Shown: positions 8,354 to 16,046 of the stretch, in pieces
Position numbering within the stretch: position 1 is the stretch's first letter
Layout of the letters: each line of letters opens with the position of its first letter
DNA from: a virus
IMG/VR virus record: IMGVR_UViG_3300042261_000360
Span: 1-51,538 of that record
Reading direction: 5' to 3' (one strand)
Length of the DNA: 51,538 nucleotides
Notes under the pieces: model-generated
The model's input: only the letters and a program-made list of their open reading frames with translations
What the model was told of the DNA's origin: nothing
The model's database searches: none
Position numbers and translations under genes: made by a program

Positions 8354-10237
8354 TTAAGGAGTAACTGTGCGTGTATACCCTGTAGAATTGAATGTAATCT
8401 GTACGGTTTTTCCATTGTCAGGACCTCCAACTATGGTAGATGAATAACTTTTCCCTACCAACCAGGCTGGTGGATTGGACTCTAAAGACCCCAGAGCCTG
8501 GCGACCAAAATTGCGCATTTCTCGCCAGAAGGCATCATAATAGGCTTTAGGGGCTGCAAAAGGATTTTGCGCGCTACTTCCTGAAGGATATAGGTTTTGA
8601 CCAAAAGCAAAACCAGCTCTCCAAATAGCCTGTTGAAATTGGTAACTAAAATTAGCTAATAGCGATAATGCTACAGTTCTACTCCAAGTTTGAGCTGTTA
8701 AATAAAAGTTTAAAAAATCTACAACGGGATTGCTGCAAGGAGTACCATTTAGTACACCATCCATGTATTCCTGTAGCTGATCCTGAAAAGTTTTCCCAGT
8801 TTCGGTTCCATTAGAATCTAGAGTACTACCTATCATAAATTCACGTCCTATATAACCCTTGATAATATCCACCTGATATCTAGCAGTCAAACTTTCAGGG
8901 TCTCCAAATTCACCATTTCTAAGAGCTTCCTGCACACTAGGACTATCACCAAATCCCGAAGAATATATCATTTTATTATACACAAAACCTGTGCGGCTGG
9001 CGCCACCCCAGTCAAAATTTAAACCTAAAAAATCCTGCATTCTGTTTTTAAGTTCAGCAGTGGCTGTTGTAGCACAGCCGGTGGTCAATCTTAGAGCAGT
9101 TAATGAGCTATTTGCATTAGGATTATCACCCGGACAATAGTTTGTGGTGCCATAGGGCGCATACGATCCCCCAGGTGCAGTAGCACTGGGAATCATGTGA
9201 GGATAGGCAGCATAATAGGCATAAGTTGGATCCCCACCTATAGCTTTATTATATACAAAGGTTGGAAATCCTGATGGAATACTTAAGCCATGGCATCCAT
9301 ATACACCGGGATATAGTTGTAGAAAATCAATTTTTGATCCAGCTGATACTGATGATGACGGATCAACTGTATAGGGTGGTAAATATTCATCTCTTGCTAA
9401 AGTTGCTCCACCTGATGTCATGATTAATGGAGTTTGAGCGGCGCCAGTAAGTCTATCACTATTAATAATAACATTAGCTTCCGTATCTGAATTTGCAAAA
9501 GTAATAGGCGCTAGTGACAAAATACTAGATCCTTCCATCACTGTAGTTGTAACATTTCCAGTAGCATCTATGTCCACCCTTTTACCCCAGACAATAACAT
9601 CAGTAGTAGATGTATCATATAAACTTCCGGGATCTTCAATGACAAAATGATCTATGACCTTGTACCCACTGCTCCTATAAGCTGACCAGCTACTAGTACC
9701 TCTAATTTCTGGATAGTCTCCCATCTTTAACCAAACCTTGGCTAAAGTTCCACTGGTGCTCCCTGACACTACTAGGATTTTAGGAGGATAATAAGTGGAA
9801 TCTGATGTATCCCAGGCTATGGGATCCTTACCGGTTAAACCACCACCTGGTGCAGTAACTGGTGTTTTTATTCTGACTATACTGCCGGTGGTAAATTTAG
9901 GTGCCACAGTGACTACAGAAGTAGTCATGATTAATGGAGTAACTTTAATACTAGATCTAGTTACTGTAACTAATTTTGGTAATATAAACCAACTGTAAGC
10001 AGTACTTGCACTATATTCGTGAATTTCTTTTGCTGCAATGCTGTAAGTACCTGGTGGTATTTTTCTAAATGTAAAGTTATAGTCAGCATCTGTAACTGTA
10101 AATAATACGGGAGTAAGTTCGGTTCCGGGTGTCCAGGGTTTAATCAGTGATACAGTATATCCACTTGTAAAGCCATCCTGTGTACCAAAGGCTCCCCTGA
10201 TTGTTAATTTAGAGTTTGTTGTGCTTGGAAGTAACAT
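8354..10237 (-). CDS. unrecognised 627-residue protein with N-terminal Ig/carboxypeptidase-regulatory-like domain
   Basis: I do not recognise this protein as a whole. Residues about 8-95 (LTIRGAFGTQDGFTSGYTVS, then FTFRKIPPGTYSIAAKE) look like the beta-sandwich that occurs in carboxypeptidase-regulatory or bacterial Ig-like domains. Residues about 140-330 are beta-rich and proline/glycine-rich. From about residue 350 the protein becomes aromatic and helical (DFLGLNFDWGGASRTGFVYN, QDQLQEYMDGVL, FSYQFQQAIWRAGFAFGQN). It has four cysteines and no familiar catalytic motif. It ends with ITFNSTGYTRTVTP. No Mtd-N-like head is present, unlike its neighbours. The sampled base composition is more AT-rich than the flanking genes. 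Its setting between fibre genes suggests an adhesin or fibre-bound protein, but that is inference only. Confidence 0.6.
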   Translation of the reverse strand: MLLPSTTNSKLTIRGAFGTQDGFTSGYTVSLIKPWTPGTELTPVLFTVTDADYNFTFRKIPPGTYSIAAKEIHEYSASTAYSWFILPKLVTVTRSSIKVTPLIMTTSVVTVAPKFTTGSIVRIKTPVTAPGGGLTGKDPIAWDTSDSTYYPPKILVVSGSTSGTLAKVWLKMGDYPEIRGTSSWSAYRSSGYKVIDHFVIEDPGSLYDTSTTDVIVWGKRVDIDATGNVTTTVMEGSSILSLAPITFANSDTEANVIINSDRLTGAAQTPLIMTSGGATLARDEYLPPYTVDPSSSVSAGSKIDFLQLYPGVYGCHGLSIPSGFPTFVYNKAIGGDPTYAYYAAYPHMIPSATAPGGSYAPYGTTNYCPGDNPNANSSLTALRLTTGCATTATAELKNRMQDFLGLNFDWGGASRTGFVYNKMIYSSGFGDSPSVQEALRNGEFGDPESLTARYQVDIIKGYIGREFMIGSTLDSNGTETGKTFQDQLQEYMDGVLNGTPCSNPVVDFLNFYLTAQTWSRTVALSLLANFSYQFQQAIWRAGFAFGQNLYPSGSSAQNPFAAPKAYYDAFWREMRNFGRQALGSLESNPPAWLVGKSYSSTIVGGPDNGKTVQITFNSTGYTRTVTP

Positions 10238-10959
10238 TATAGCAGATTAGTTCCATTTACAAATCCATATAAAATAGTTGCAGAGCTAACATTTATAGCT
10301 AAAAATGATACAATGTTTATAGCTGAGGTTGTGGTATCAATGTTTAAACCAAGTCCATCTGTTGTTAAAAAATTACCTGTTATGGTGCAACCACCTGTAG
10401 TTGTCTGTGTTAGAATAACAATAAGAGTAGCAGTCTTGCCTGCTGCTGGTCCATTTATTACACTAACACTGCTGATACTCGTAGTGTGTAATACATCTAA
10501 TAGACCTTTGCTAAAATCTAGCACTAGATTGCTGGTTGTACTGATTAGAGGAAATGAAATGTCAGTTGAAATACTACCACCAACGGAACTTATAGCAGCT
10601 ATGGACGATGTAACATAGGCTATGCTTGCATAACTGGTAAGTGCACTGGTCACAAAAGTCTTGCTAGCATAACTGTTAAGTGTTGAAGTTAGGTTAGCAT
10701 TTAGGGTATAACTGACCAGGGTAGCAGTTAAGTTAGCATTGGTAGCATAACCAGCTAGCAGCGAAGAATAAGTAGTACTAAATCCTGCCAATGCACTGGT
10801 AACAAAGGTTTCTGTAGCCAGAGGCGACCCCCCAGCAGTTGTACCATCCTGTACCACCACGGTCTTTTTGCTGGTGTCTATGAATATTTCACCGTCAGCC
10901 CCAGTTAGTCCACTGAGTCCTGCAGTTGAATATCGTCTAAGTTGTAGTGTAGTTGCCAT
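10237..10959 (-). CDS. short fibre protein with Mtd-N-like head and 13-residue repeats
   Basis: This 240-residue protein starts with the shared head domain (LQLRRYSTAGLSGL, then DGEIFIDTSKKTVVVQDGTT, residues 1-55). Residues about 54-120 are a shaft of imperfect 13-residue repeats with an SY/GY pair every 13 positions (such as NANLTSTLNSY). The last 115 residues are a beta-rich domain with ISFPLISTTSNLVLDFSKGL and NGPAAGKTATLIVILTQ. This resembles small end domains of phage structural proteins where a numerical series is fitted over a background; I cannot name the receptor. The stop overlaps the start of the 627-residue gene (TAATG). The repeat shaft is closely related to that of the adjacent 491-residue gene, so one may be a duplicate. 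Confidence 0.7.
   Translation of the reverse strand: MATTLQLRRYSTAGLSGLTGADGEIFIDTSKKTVVVQDGTTAGGSPLATETFVTSALAGFSTTYSSLLAGYATNANLTATLVSYTLNANLTSTLNSYASKTFVTSALTSYASIAYVTSSIAAISSVGGSISTDISFPLISTTSNLVLDFSKGLLDVLHTTSISSVSVINGPAAGKTATLIVILTQTTTGGCTITGNFLTTDGLGLNIDTTTSAINIVSFLAINVSSATILYGFVNGTNLL
10600..10800 (-). repeat. 13-residue (39-base) shaft repeats in the 240-residue gene
   Basis: About five imperfect units (ATNANLTATLVSY, TLNANLTSTLNSY and others) have an aromatic pair near residues 59, 70, 83, 96 and 109. They are related to the repeats at 12106-12273. Confidence 0.72.
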
Positions 10960-10962
10960 GGT

Positions 10963-12438
10963 TTATCCTATGTATGCCACTGACCAGTTATCGTTACCAT
11001 CAAAACTAATCTGACCGGCTGCAACATCAAATCTTAAGGTATCGCCTGCAGTCATTCTGGTAATGGTGCTGCCACCAGCATGGTTCATGGTGGTGTTTAC
11101 TCCAAATTCTACCATGATTTGAGCAGTAGTACTTGTGCCAGCAGTTTTCCAAATAATAACCTGATTGATGCTTGAGTTGGTATTAGTCGCCGTTCTTACC
11201 ACCACGTTGACCTGATATAATCCAGAATAAGGTGCAGTAAAGATACCAGTTGAAGTATTTAATCCAGTCCCTTGTTGATAGTCTAGTGTCCAGTAGGTAT
11301 TCTTCAGGGTAGTAGTAGAGCTGATCACTGCCCCAGTACCAATGACTCGGAATGCCGGGCGATTGGACATGTTAAGGGCACCAGCCAAGGTAACATTGCC
11401 GGTATCATCTAGAACGAATAAATTTGAGTTATATGCATCATTAATAACTTCTAATGCACCCAGAGGGCTTATTCTAAGAGTCTTACTGCTATTAATAGTT
11501 CCAGCTGCAGTATTGGTGACTTTGATAAAATCCATGTAGCCTGAACCGCCTACTGAACCTTTACCGGTAATAGCAATAGCTGCACCAACTGTTGAAGCCG
11601 GTTCATATGTTACACTGATTCCTGAACTAAATGCAGCAAGATTACCAACATTTAATCTCTTGGTAATACCAACACCGCCACCTACTATAAAGCTACCAGT
11701 ACTAATACTGGTAGATTCTGATGTGTTTATTACATTAACATTACCGTCGCCCCCGGCCAATCTAATACCATAGATTCCAGTAGTAGCTGGAGAATCATTA
11801 GTAGCTGATCCACCCCAAAGGATAGGACCACCGCTGTTGGATAAAATTAAGCTGTTTCTAGTTAATTGAGATCCTCCACCAATGAGATAAAAATCTCCAT
11901 TTCCTCTTGATATAGTGCCTGCACTTATATTAAGGATATTATTAAGGTTTATAACTGCCCCACTACCAAGAAATATATCCTTGCTAACACTCAAGCCACC
12001 TTTTACCTGTAATGCACCTGATGTTACTGTTGTGGCATTAGAAGTATTGGTAACCACTAAGGTATTAGAAGTTATATTGGTAGCAACAATAGTGGTTGAT
12101 GTTAAATAAGTTAAAACTGATGTAAGGGTAGCATTTAAAGTATAACTTGCAAGAGTGCTGGTTAGGTTAGCGTTAGTAGTATAACTGGTTAACGTCGATG
12201 TTAAATTTGCATTAGTTACGTAACTTGTTAATGTAGAAGTTAAATTAAGTAGTGTAGAATAACTAACTAACTGCGCACTTACATAATTTTCCGTAGCTAA
12301 AGGCGTTCCACCAGCGGTTGCACCGTCATGTATGGTAATAGTTTTCTTGGTGGAATCTACGATAAGTTCGCCTGTGGCACCTGTAATGCTACCCAGGGTA
12401 ACTGTTGAATATCGTTTAAATTGTAGGGTATAGGACAT
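10963..12438 (-). CDS. tail fibre protein with Mtd-N-like head, repeat shaft and C1q-like tip
   Basis: This 491-residue protein has the shared head (LQFKRYSTVTLGSIT, then TGELIVDSTKKTITIHDGAT, residues 1-55) and a shaft of 13-residue repeats (about 56-111). Next is a beta-helix-like region with SGALQVKGGLSVSKDIFLGS and GSFIVGGGVGITKRLNVGNL (about 140-265), a pattern frequent in phage fibres that carry intramolecular-chaperone-type or trimeric shafts. The tip, from about residue 362, reads FRVIGTG... then STGIFTAPYSGLYQVNVVV and ends WSVAYIG. This is the C1q/TNF-like jelly-roll signature (FTAP..G.Y.f), which forms trimers and binds ligands. A GATAAATA core lies 6 bases before the ATG and overlaps the upstream stop; no Shine-Dalgarno sequence is seen. 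Confidence 0.78.
   Translation of the reverse strand: MSYTLQFKRYSTVTLGSITGATGELIVDSTKKTITIHDGATAGGTPLATENYVSAQLVSYSTLLNLTSTLTSYVTNANLTSTLTSYTTNANLTSTLASYTLNATLTSVLTYLTSTTIVATNITSNTLVVTNTSNATTVTSGALQVKGGLSVSKDIFLGSGAVINLNNILNISAGTISRGNGDFYLIGGGSQLTRNSLILSNSGGPILWGGSATNDSPATTGIYGIRLAGGDGNVNVINTSESTSISTGSFIVGGGVGITKRLNVGNLAAFSSGISVTYEPASTVGAAIAITGKGSVGGSGYMDFIKVTNTAAGTINSSKTLRISPLGALEVINDAYNSNLFVLDDTGNVTLAGALNMSNRPAFRVIGTGAVISSTTTLKNTYWTLDYQQGTGLNTSTGIFTAPYSGLYQVNVVVRTATNTNSSINQVIIWKTAGTSTTAQIMVEFGVNTTMNHAGGSTITRMTAGDTLRFDVAAGQISFDGNDNWSVAYIG
12106..12273 (-). repeat. 13-residue (39-base) shaft repeats in the 491-residue gene
   Basis: Four to five imperfect units with the pattern TSTLTSYTTNANL have an SY pair at residues 59-60, 72-73, 85-86 and 98-99. 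A regular 13-residue period fits a fibrous shaft. The same repeat occurs in the neighbouring 240-residue gene. Confidence 0.75.
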
Positions 12439-12444
12439 AATAGT

Positions 12445-12452
12445 TATTTATC
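12445..12452 (-). promoter_or_regulatory. late promoter core before the 491-residue fibre gene
   Basis: The stop of the 758-residue gene and the core are fused as TAGATAAATA. The core ends 6 bases before the ATG at 12438, and the string GATAAATAACTATTATG is identical to that at 8351-8335. No ribosome-binding sequence is present. Confidence 0.66.
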
Positions 12453-14728
12453 TATAAAAGATCGGCCGGAAATTCCAGACTGGTTGTTGTCAGTAGATCT
12501 GCACTGCCACCATAGCTTTCCATGTCTAAACCAGCAGAAATATCTACTAGATTTAGATCCTCATTGGTTGCAGATCCAACATATAATAGATCTATGCTAC
12601 CACTGGTGGTCAATAGATCGCTTGGAGCTATGTAGAATAGACTACTGTCCAGGGTTATGGTGTCATAGATGCTGGCAGTATCGGTTAATAGGCGTGTAAA
12701 GTTGCTGGTCTGAGCCTGATCATTTATGGGACCTAGTATTTTTACCAGATACCAGTTATTGCCCTGATCTACTATGTTGGCCATGTTAACATTTACACTG
12801 GTGGTTACAGTTACGGAGCTTAGATCAAAATCAGCCCAGTGCGGGGTGGTTGTGCCACCGTTCATTAAATCTGTGTCAAAAGGCAGTGCTGGGCTACCCA
12901 ATAGATCGTAACTGCCACTGGTAGGCATAAGATCATAGACTACGTTGTTCTGTGGTCCAACATATAATCTGACTTTATTAATGCCGGTGCGGCGTCGTAC
13001 ATACATGCCTGCGCTAAAATAATTTTCGCTCAGAGCAGTTACCGTAGTCTGTACATAGTGTTCGGTATTGCTGGAACTCAGAGTGATCAAACTTATGCCC
13101 GTGCTGGTAAAGCTGGTTCGGGTAGCCAAAGGAACTATGGTGTACCATTTGCGTGGAGCATAGGTATTGTTTAGATTGGTAAATAGCTCCTGCAACTGGT
13201 CAGCATCATAGCTGACATTTCTATAGGGTAAACTGGCGCTGAGTAAAACACTGGTCTGTATGACACTAAGACCTGTGGTAGACCAGAGACTGCGATCCAA
13301 CCTTTCACTGTATAAAATTCTATTGGTTCTGACCACACTGATCAGTGTGCTGCTGTTGTAGTCACCTATGGTGGCTCGTTTATTATACACTCTACCATAG
13401 ACATCGGTACTGGTTATGGTTTCACGTTTAGGCGCCTGAGCCAGCAACATGGCCATGGTTTCCTGACCATTATTGCTGTGTCTAACACCGCCATAGTAAT
13501 CACCAACATGCACTACTTCTGTTGCACCAGCTGCTTCTACAATGTGATCATAGTCTGTGTATAATGGTGTTAACTGGAACCAGGATTTATTTTTAAATGC
13601 CGATGTCTCAGCCGTAAAACCAGCGTCTGTGGTAGACTGATGTCGATTGTTAATGACTATGGTGGTATCAACACCACGTTTCATGGTCTGTTTAAGAGTA
13701 AATTTCATGGTTTCAGGATCAATACTACCGGCCAGACGCGAAGTCTGACTGCTGGATCCATAGCCCAGTATGGTCTGATCATAAAAATGTTTTTCACCTG
13801 AATACACAAAATGATCTGCACTGATCAGCATGTTGTCATATACATAGGGACTGCCATCACCTATGCCGGCTGCAAAGAAGGCGCGCTGACTACGAGGCAC
13901 CATGCTGTACCAGTCATACTTGTTATAGTAGGTATAATCTGTAGTACGCAACGGTGTATAACGAGCCAGGTTGATGATGCTAGATGTTTTGTTTATGGGT
14001 TCTAGTCCCATGACACGCATGGCATCAAAGCGCGGATTCTGCGGTATCTGTTTGGTTTCGTCTAGGTGTTTGTCAAAGAAATGTACTTCGGTATCAGCAC
14101 CTATGGCCATGCGAGCTCTTTGACTTCGGCCAACATCACTGAACCAGTCATAGGCATTGTAATAGACATTGTCACCTGAAACTGGTGTATAGCGATTGTA
14201 GCTAAATGTATCAGATGTCTTCTTAACCAGCTCCAGACCCATGATCTTGGCCGCATCAATGATTGGGTTACTAGGAATTCTGCGACGGTCGTCGCTGACA
14301 GTTACGCCTGTGCCATCTACGCCAGGTGTATCTTTGATGCGTTTTTGCAGGTCAAACAACAACATTTGAGCATGTGCAGGTGTTATACTATCCTGAGGTG
14401 CTCGATCTACGAAGATTGCAACATTTTCCTGATAGACATTATCCATGCGTGTACCAGAAGCACCGCCAACCAATATGCTATCGTAGCCTGGATCACCACT
14501 GGCACCAGAACCAAAACGCAATCCAATAAAATTATGCTCTATGCCCGTGGTGCGGGTATAGCGATAATTGTTGATGTAATCGTTAAGTATGTCCTCGCTG
14601 TATTCTGCGAGTTCGAGTTGAGAGCCCCAGAGTCTAAGACTGTTGCTGGAATTACCAGCATAGACCAGCGAGCCAGAGTTATTCAGTAGGCTGTATTTGA
14701 CCAGTATGCTTGATCCAAACAAGCCCAT
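12452..14728 (-). CDS. large fibre protein with four WYxLxP modules, starting inside a lectin-like domain
   Basis: This 758-residue protein opens with a half-domain (YSLLNNSGSLVYAGNSSNSL, LWGSQLELAEYSED, YRYTRTTG) that also begins the 137- and 430-residue proteins. Four repeats of the DA...WYxLxP type follow (about residues 150-210, 225-290, 365-410 and 500-540), for example IPQNPRFDAMRVMGL ending YDWYSMVPRSQRA. The repeats are linked by fibre segments such as YDNMLISADHFVYSGEKHFY. A partial carbohydrate-binding-like domain (TNRILYSERLDRSLWSTTGL ... FSAGMYVRRRTGINKVRLYV) occupies about 470-680. The tail has short repeats of the form LLTTSGSIDLLYVG. The protein is a relative of the 2165-residue fibre. 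The small 85-residue gene lies just upstream. Confidence 0.72.
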   Translation of the reverse strand: MGLFGSSILVKYSLLNNSGSLVYAGNSSNSLRLWGSQLELAEYSEDILNDYINNYRYTRTTGIEHNFIGLRFGSGASGDPGYDSILVGGASGTRMDNVYQENVAIFVDRAPQDSITPAHAQMLLFDLQKRIKDTPGVDGTGVTVSDDRRRIPSNPIIDAAKIMGLELVKKTSDTFSYNRYTPVSGDNVYYNAYDWFSDVGRSQRARMAIGADTEVHFFDKHLDETKQIPQNPRFDAMRVMGLEPINKTSSIINLARYTPLRTTDYTYYNKYDWYSMVPRSQRAFFAAGIGDGSPYVYDNMLISADHFVYSGEKHFYDQTILGYGSSSQTSRLAGSIDPETMKFTLKQTMKRGVDTTIVINNRHQSTTDAGFTAETSAFKNKSWFQLTPLYTDYDHIVEAAGATEVVHVGDYYGGVRHSNNGQETMAMLLAQAPKRETITSTDVYGRVYNKRATIGDYNSSTLISVVRTNRILYSERLDRSLWSTTGLSVIQTSVLLSASLPYRNVSYDADQLQELFTNLNNTYAPRKWYTIVPLATRTSFTSTGISLITLSSSNTEHYVQTTVTALSENYFSAGMYVRRRTGINKVRLYVGPQNNVVYDLMPTSGSYDLLGSPALPFDTDLMNGGTTTPHWADFDLSSVTVTTSVNVNMANIVDQGNNWYLVKILGPINDQAQTSNFTRLLTDTASIYDTITLDSSLFYIAPSDLLTTSGSIDLLYVGSATNEDLNLVDISAGLDMESYGGSADLLTTTSLEFPADLL
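13110..14280 (-). repeat. four WYxLxP modules in the 758-residue fibre protein
   Basis: Units lie at about 14100-14280, 13870-14050, 13500-13630 and 13110-13220. The first two are most like the DALRV...WYS.VP subtype, the third like the SWFQLTPLY subtype, and the last (YDADQLQELFTNLN ... KWYTIVPL) is nearly the same as unit 1 of the giant fibre. Confidence 0.7.
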
Positions 14729-14737
14729 TAAAACTCC

Positions 14738-14995
14738 TTAGATAGTTGTGTTGATGTCTGCTGCGGCTATGACCCAACCGTTGTCAAACGCTGCCTGTAC
14801 AATTTCATCTCGGCTACCAGGTATGGTCTGGCCTAGATCAAGAAAGCGTTTAACTGCTATGTTGATGATTTCGTCCATGGCAATGCGAGCTCTTTCATGC
14901 ACTGCGTTGTCAATCCAGGCTGCTGGACTAGCAGCTGCATAGCTCAGAGCCAGATTTTCTGCATCGGTTAATGTAACTGTAAATGATTTTGACAT
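14738..14995 (-). CDS. conserved small fibre-operon protein of unknown function
   Basis: This 85-residue acidic, mostly helical protein (FTVTLTDAENLALSYAAASP, WIDNAVHERARIAMDEIINI, ending AFDNGWVIAAADINTTI) matches, as I recall, a family of small proteins found beside tail fibre genes in marine T4-like phages. No function is known to me. The opening LTDAE..AL and the WIDNAV.ER.RIA.DEI segment are the conserved marks. It lies 9 bases upstream of the 758-residue fibre and 4 bases downstream of the 338-residue fibre, so it is expressed with them. It could be a fibre chaperone or a small virion component; neither is shown by the sequence. Confidence 0.7.
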   Translation of the reverse strand: MSKSFTVTLTDAENLALSYAAASPAAWIDNAVHERARIAMDEIINIAVKRFLDLGQTIPGSRDEIVQAAFDNGWVIAAADINTTI

Positions 14996-14999
14996 AATT

Positions 15000-16016
15000 T
15001 TATCCTAGTAAATATCCCTGTAAATAGCCCCAGCCAGAACTGCTATAGAAGTTCCAGGTGGCACTGTTTGATGCAAGATTAGTTGCTGGTGCAAATGTAT
15101 CACTGGCGTTTAGTTTTATGGTAGCAAACCCTTTGACAGCTATGTAACCATCACCATAGGTTAATGGTGAGGCATAGATGTATCTGTTACCACCATTGTA
15201 AAATACACTGTTGTAGAGCCAACCGTCATCAATTCTAGTATTAGCTGTTAAATTTTGTAATAAGTAAACCCACATGAACATGTAGACACCAGCTGCAGGC
15301 GCAGTAAATACGCCGGTTGAAGCGTTGTAGCCGCTGCCAAATGTACCATTGGTCTGAGCTATGGTAGTATAGATAGGTATGGCCTGAGTAACGCCAGAAG
15401 CATATGTACCAGAACTTATGGTGTTGGCATAAAAGAATGGCTGGTTGGGCTTGGTTACCCGAGCGGCCTGGTCTATGCGTATGCCTTCGGATGTTGTTGT
15501 TGAAGGATAGTTACCTACACCCAGGGCCATGCCACCATAGTTAGCATAGGGATTGAATTCTATGTAACCCATGTTGGTGGCATTGACTCGTTGTTGTAAT
15601 ACATAACTGGCCGTAAACCAGTCTGCACCATTGGAGTTTCTCTTGCCAAATAATCGTATGTAGTTGCTTTCGCTAGGGCTATAATTGGTCAGCTGAGCAA
15701 TTTCCAGAGTCTGACCAACCGATGTTCCCAGATAACCAGCAGCCACGGTTATGGCTGTTAAAAAGTTAGTATTGACGCTAATGATGCCGCTGGTGACCAA
15801 AACGCTGGTGCCATCGGCTCGAACAGCACCCAGAGCGCTGGTTGTTGCTGGTGTGCGAGCATAGGTTTCAGTAGCCAATCTGGTTCCACCAGTGGTATAG
15901 CCATTGTGGACTATAACGGTGCTGAGACTGGTATCAACAAATAGTTCTCCCTCAGCTCCCAGCACTGTGGTCAGGCCTGATGTGGTTCCTCGTCTGTGTT
16001 GTACTATTTTTGCCAT
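15000..16016 (-). CDS. tail fibre protein with Mtd-N-like head and C1q-like tip
   Basis: This 338-residue protein has the shared head domain at residues 1-55 (VQHRRGTTSGLTTVL, then EGELFVDTSLSTVIVHNGYT), the collar motif VRADGTSVLVTSGIIS (about 63-80) and a beta region with YIRLFGKRNSNGADWF and YIEFNPYANYGGMALGVGN (about 110-175). From about residue 195 comes a C1q/TNF-like jelly-roll: FFYANTISSGTYASG, then YNASTGVFTAPAAGVYMFMW, then IKLNASDTFAPATN. The likely role is a trimeric adhesin at a fibre tip. A late-promoter core lies about 22 bases before the ATG, with the upstream side overlapping the 430-residue gene's promoter region only downstream of this gene. The head is most similar to that of the 204-residue gene; the two share a 21-base identical run near the start. 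Confidence 0.77.
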   Translation of the reverse strand: MAKIVQHRRGTTSGLTTVLGAEGELFVDTSLSTVIVHNGYTTGGTRLATETYARTPATTSALGAVRADGTSVLVTSGIISVNTNFLTAITVAAGYLGTSVGQTLEIAQLTNYSPSESNYIRLFGKRNSNGADWFTASYVLQQRVNATNMGYIEFNPYANYGGMALGVGNYPSTTTSEGIRIDQAARVTKPNQPFFYANTISSGTYASGVTQAIPIYTTIAQTNGTFGSGYNASTGVFTAPAAGVYMFMWVYLLQNLTANTRIDDGWLYNSVFYNGGNRYIYASPLTYGDGYIAVKGFATIKLNASDTFAPATNLASNSATWNFYSSSGWGYLQGYLLG

Positions 16017-16038
16017 GTTAGAATTCCGTAGTTTTTAT

Positions 16039-16046
16039 TATTTATC
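16039..16046 (-). promoter_or_regulatory. late promoter core before the 338-residue fibre gene
   Basis: The stop of the 430-residue gene lies downstream on the minus strand in gene order from the 338-residue gene only if read leftward: the core GATAAATAATA starts within that stop codon at 16045-16047 (TGATAAATA) and points leftward to the ATG at 16016, 22 bases away. The leader has no strong Shine-Dalgarno sequence. Confidence 0.62.
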
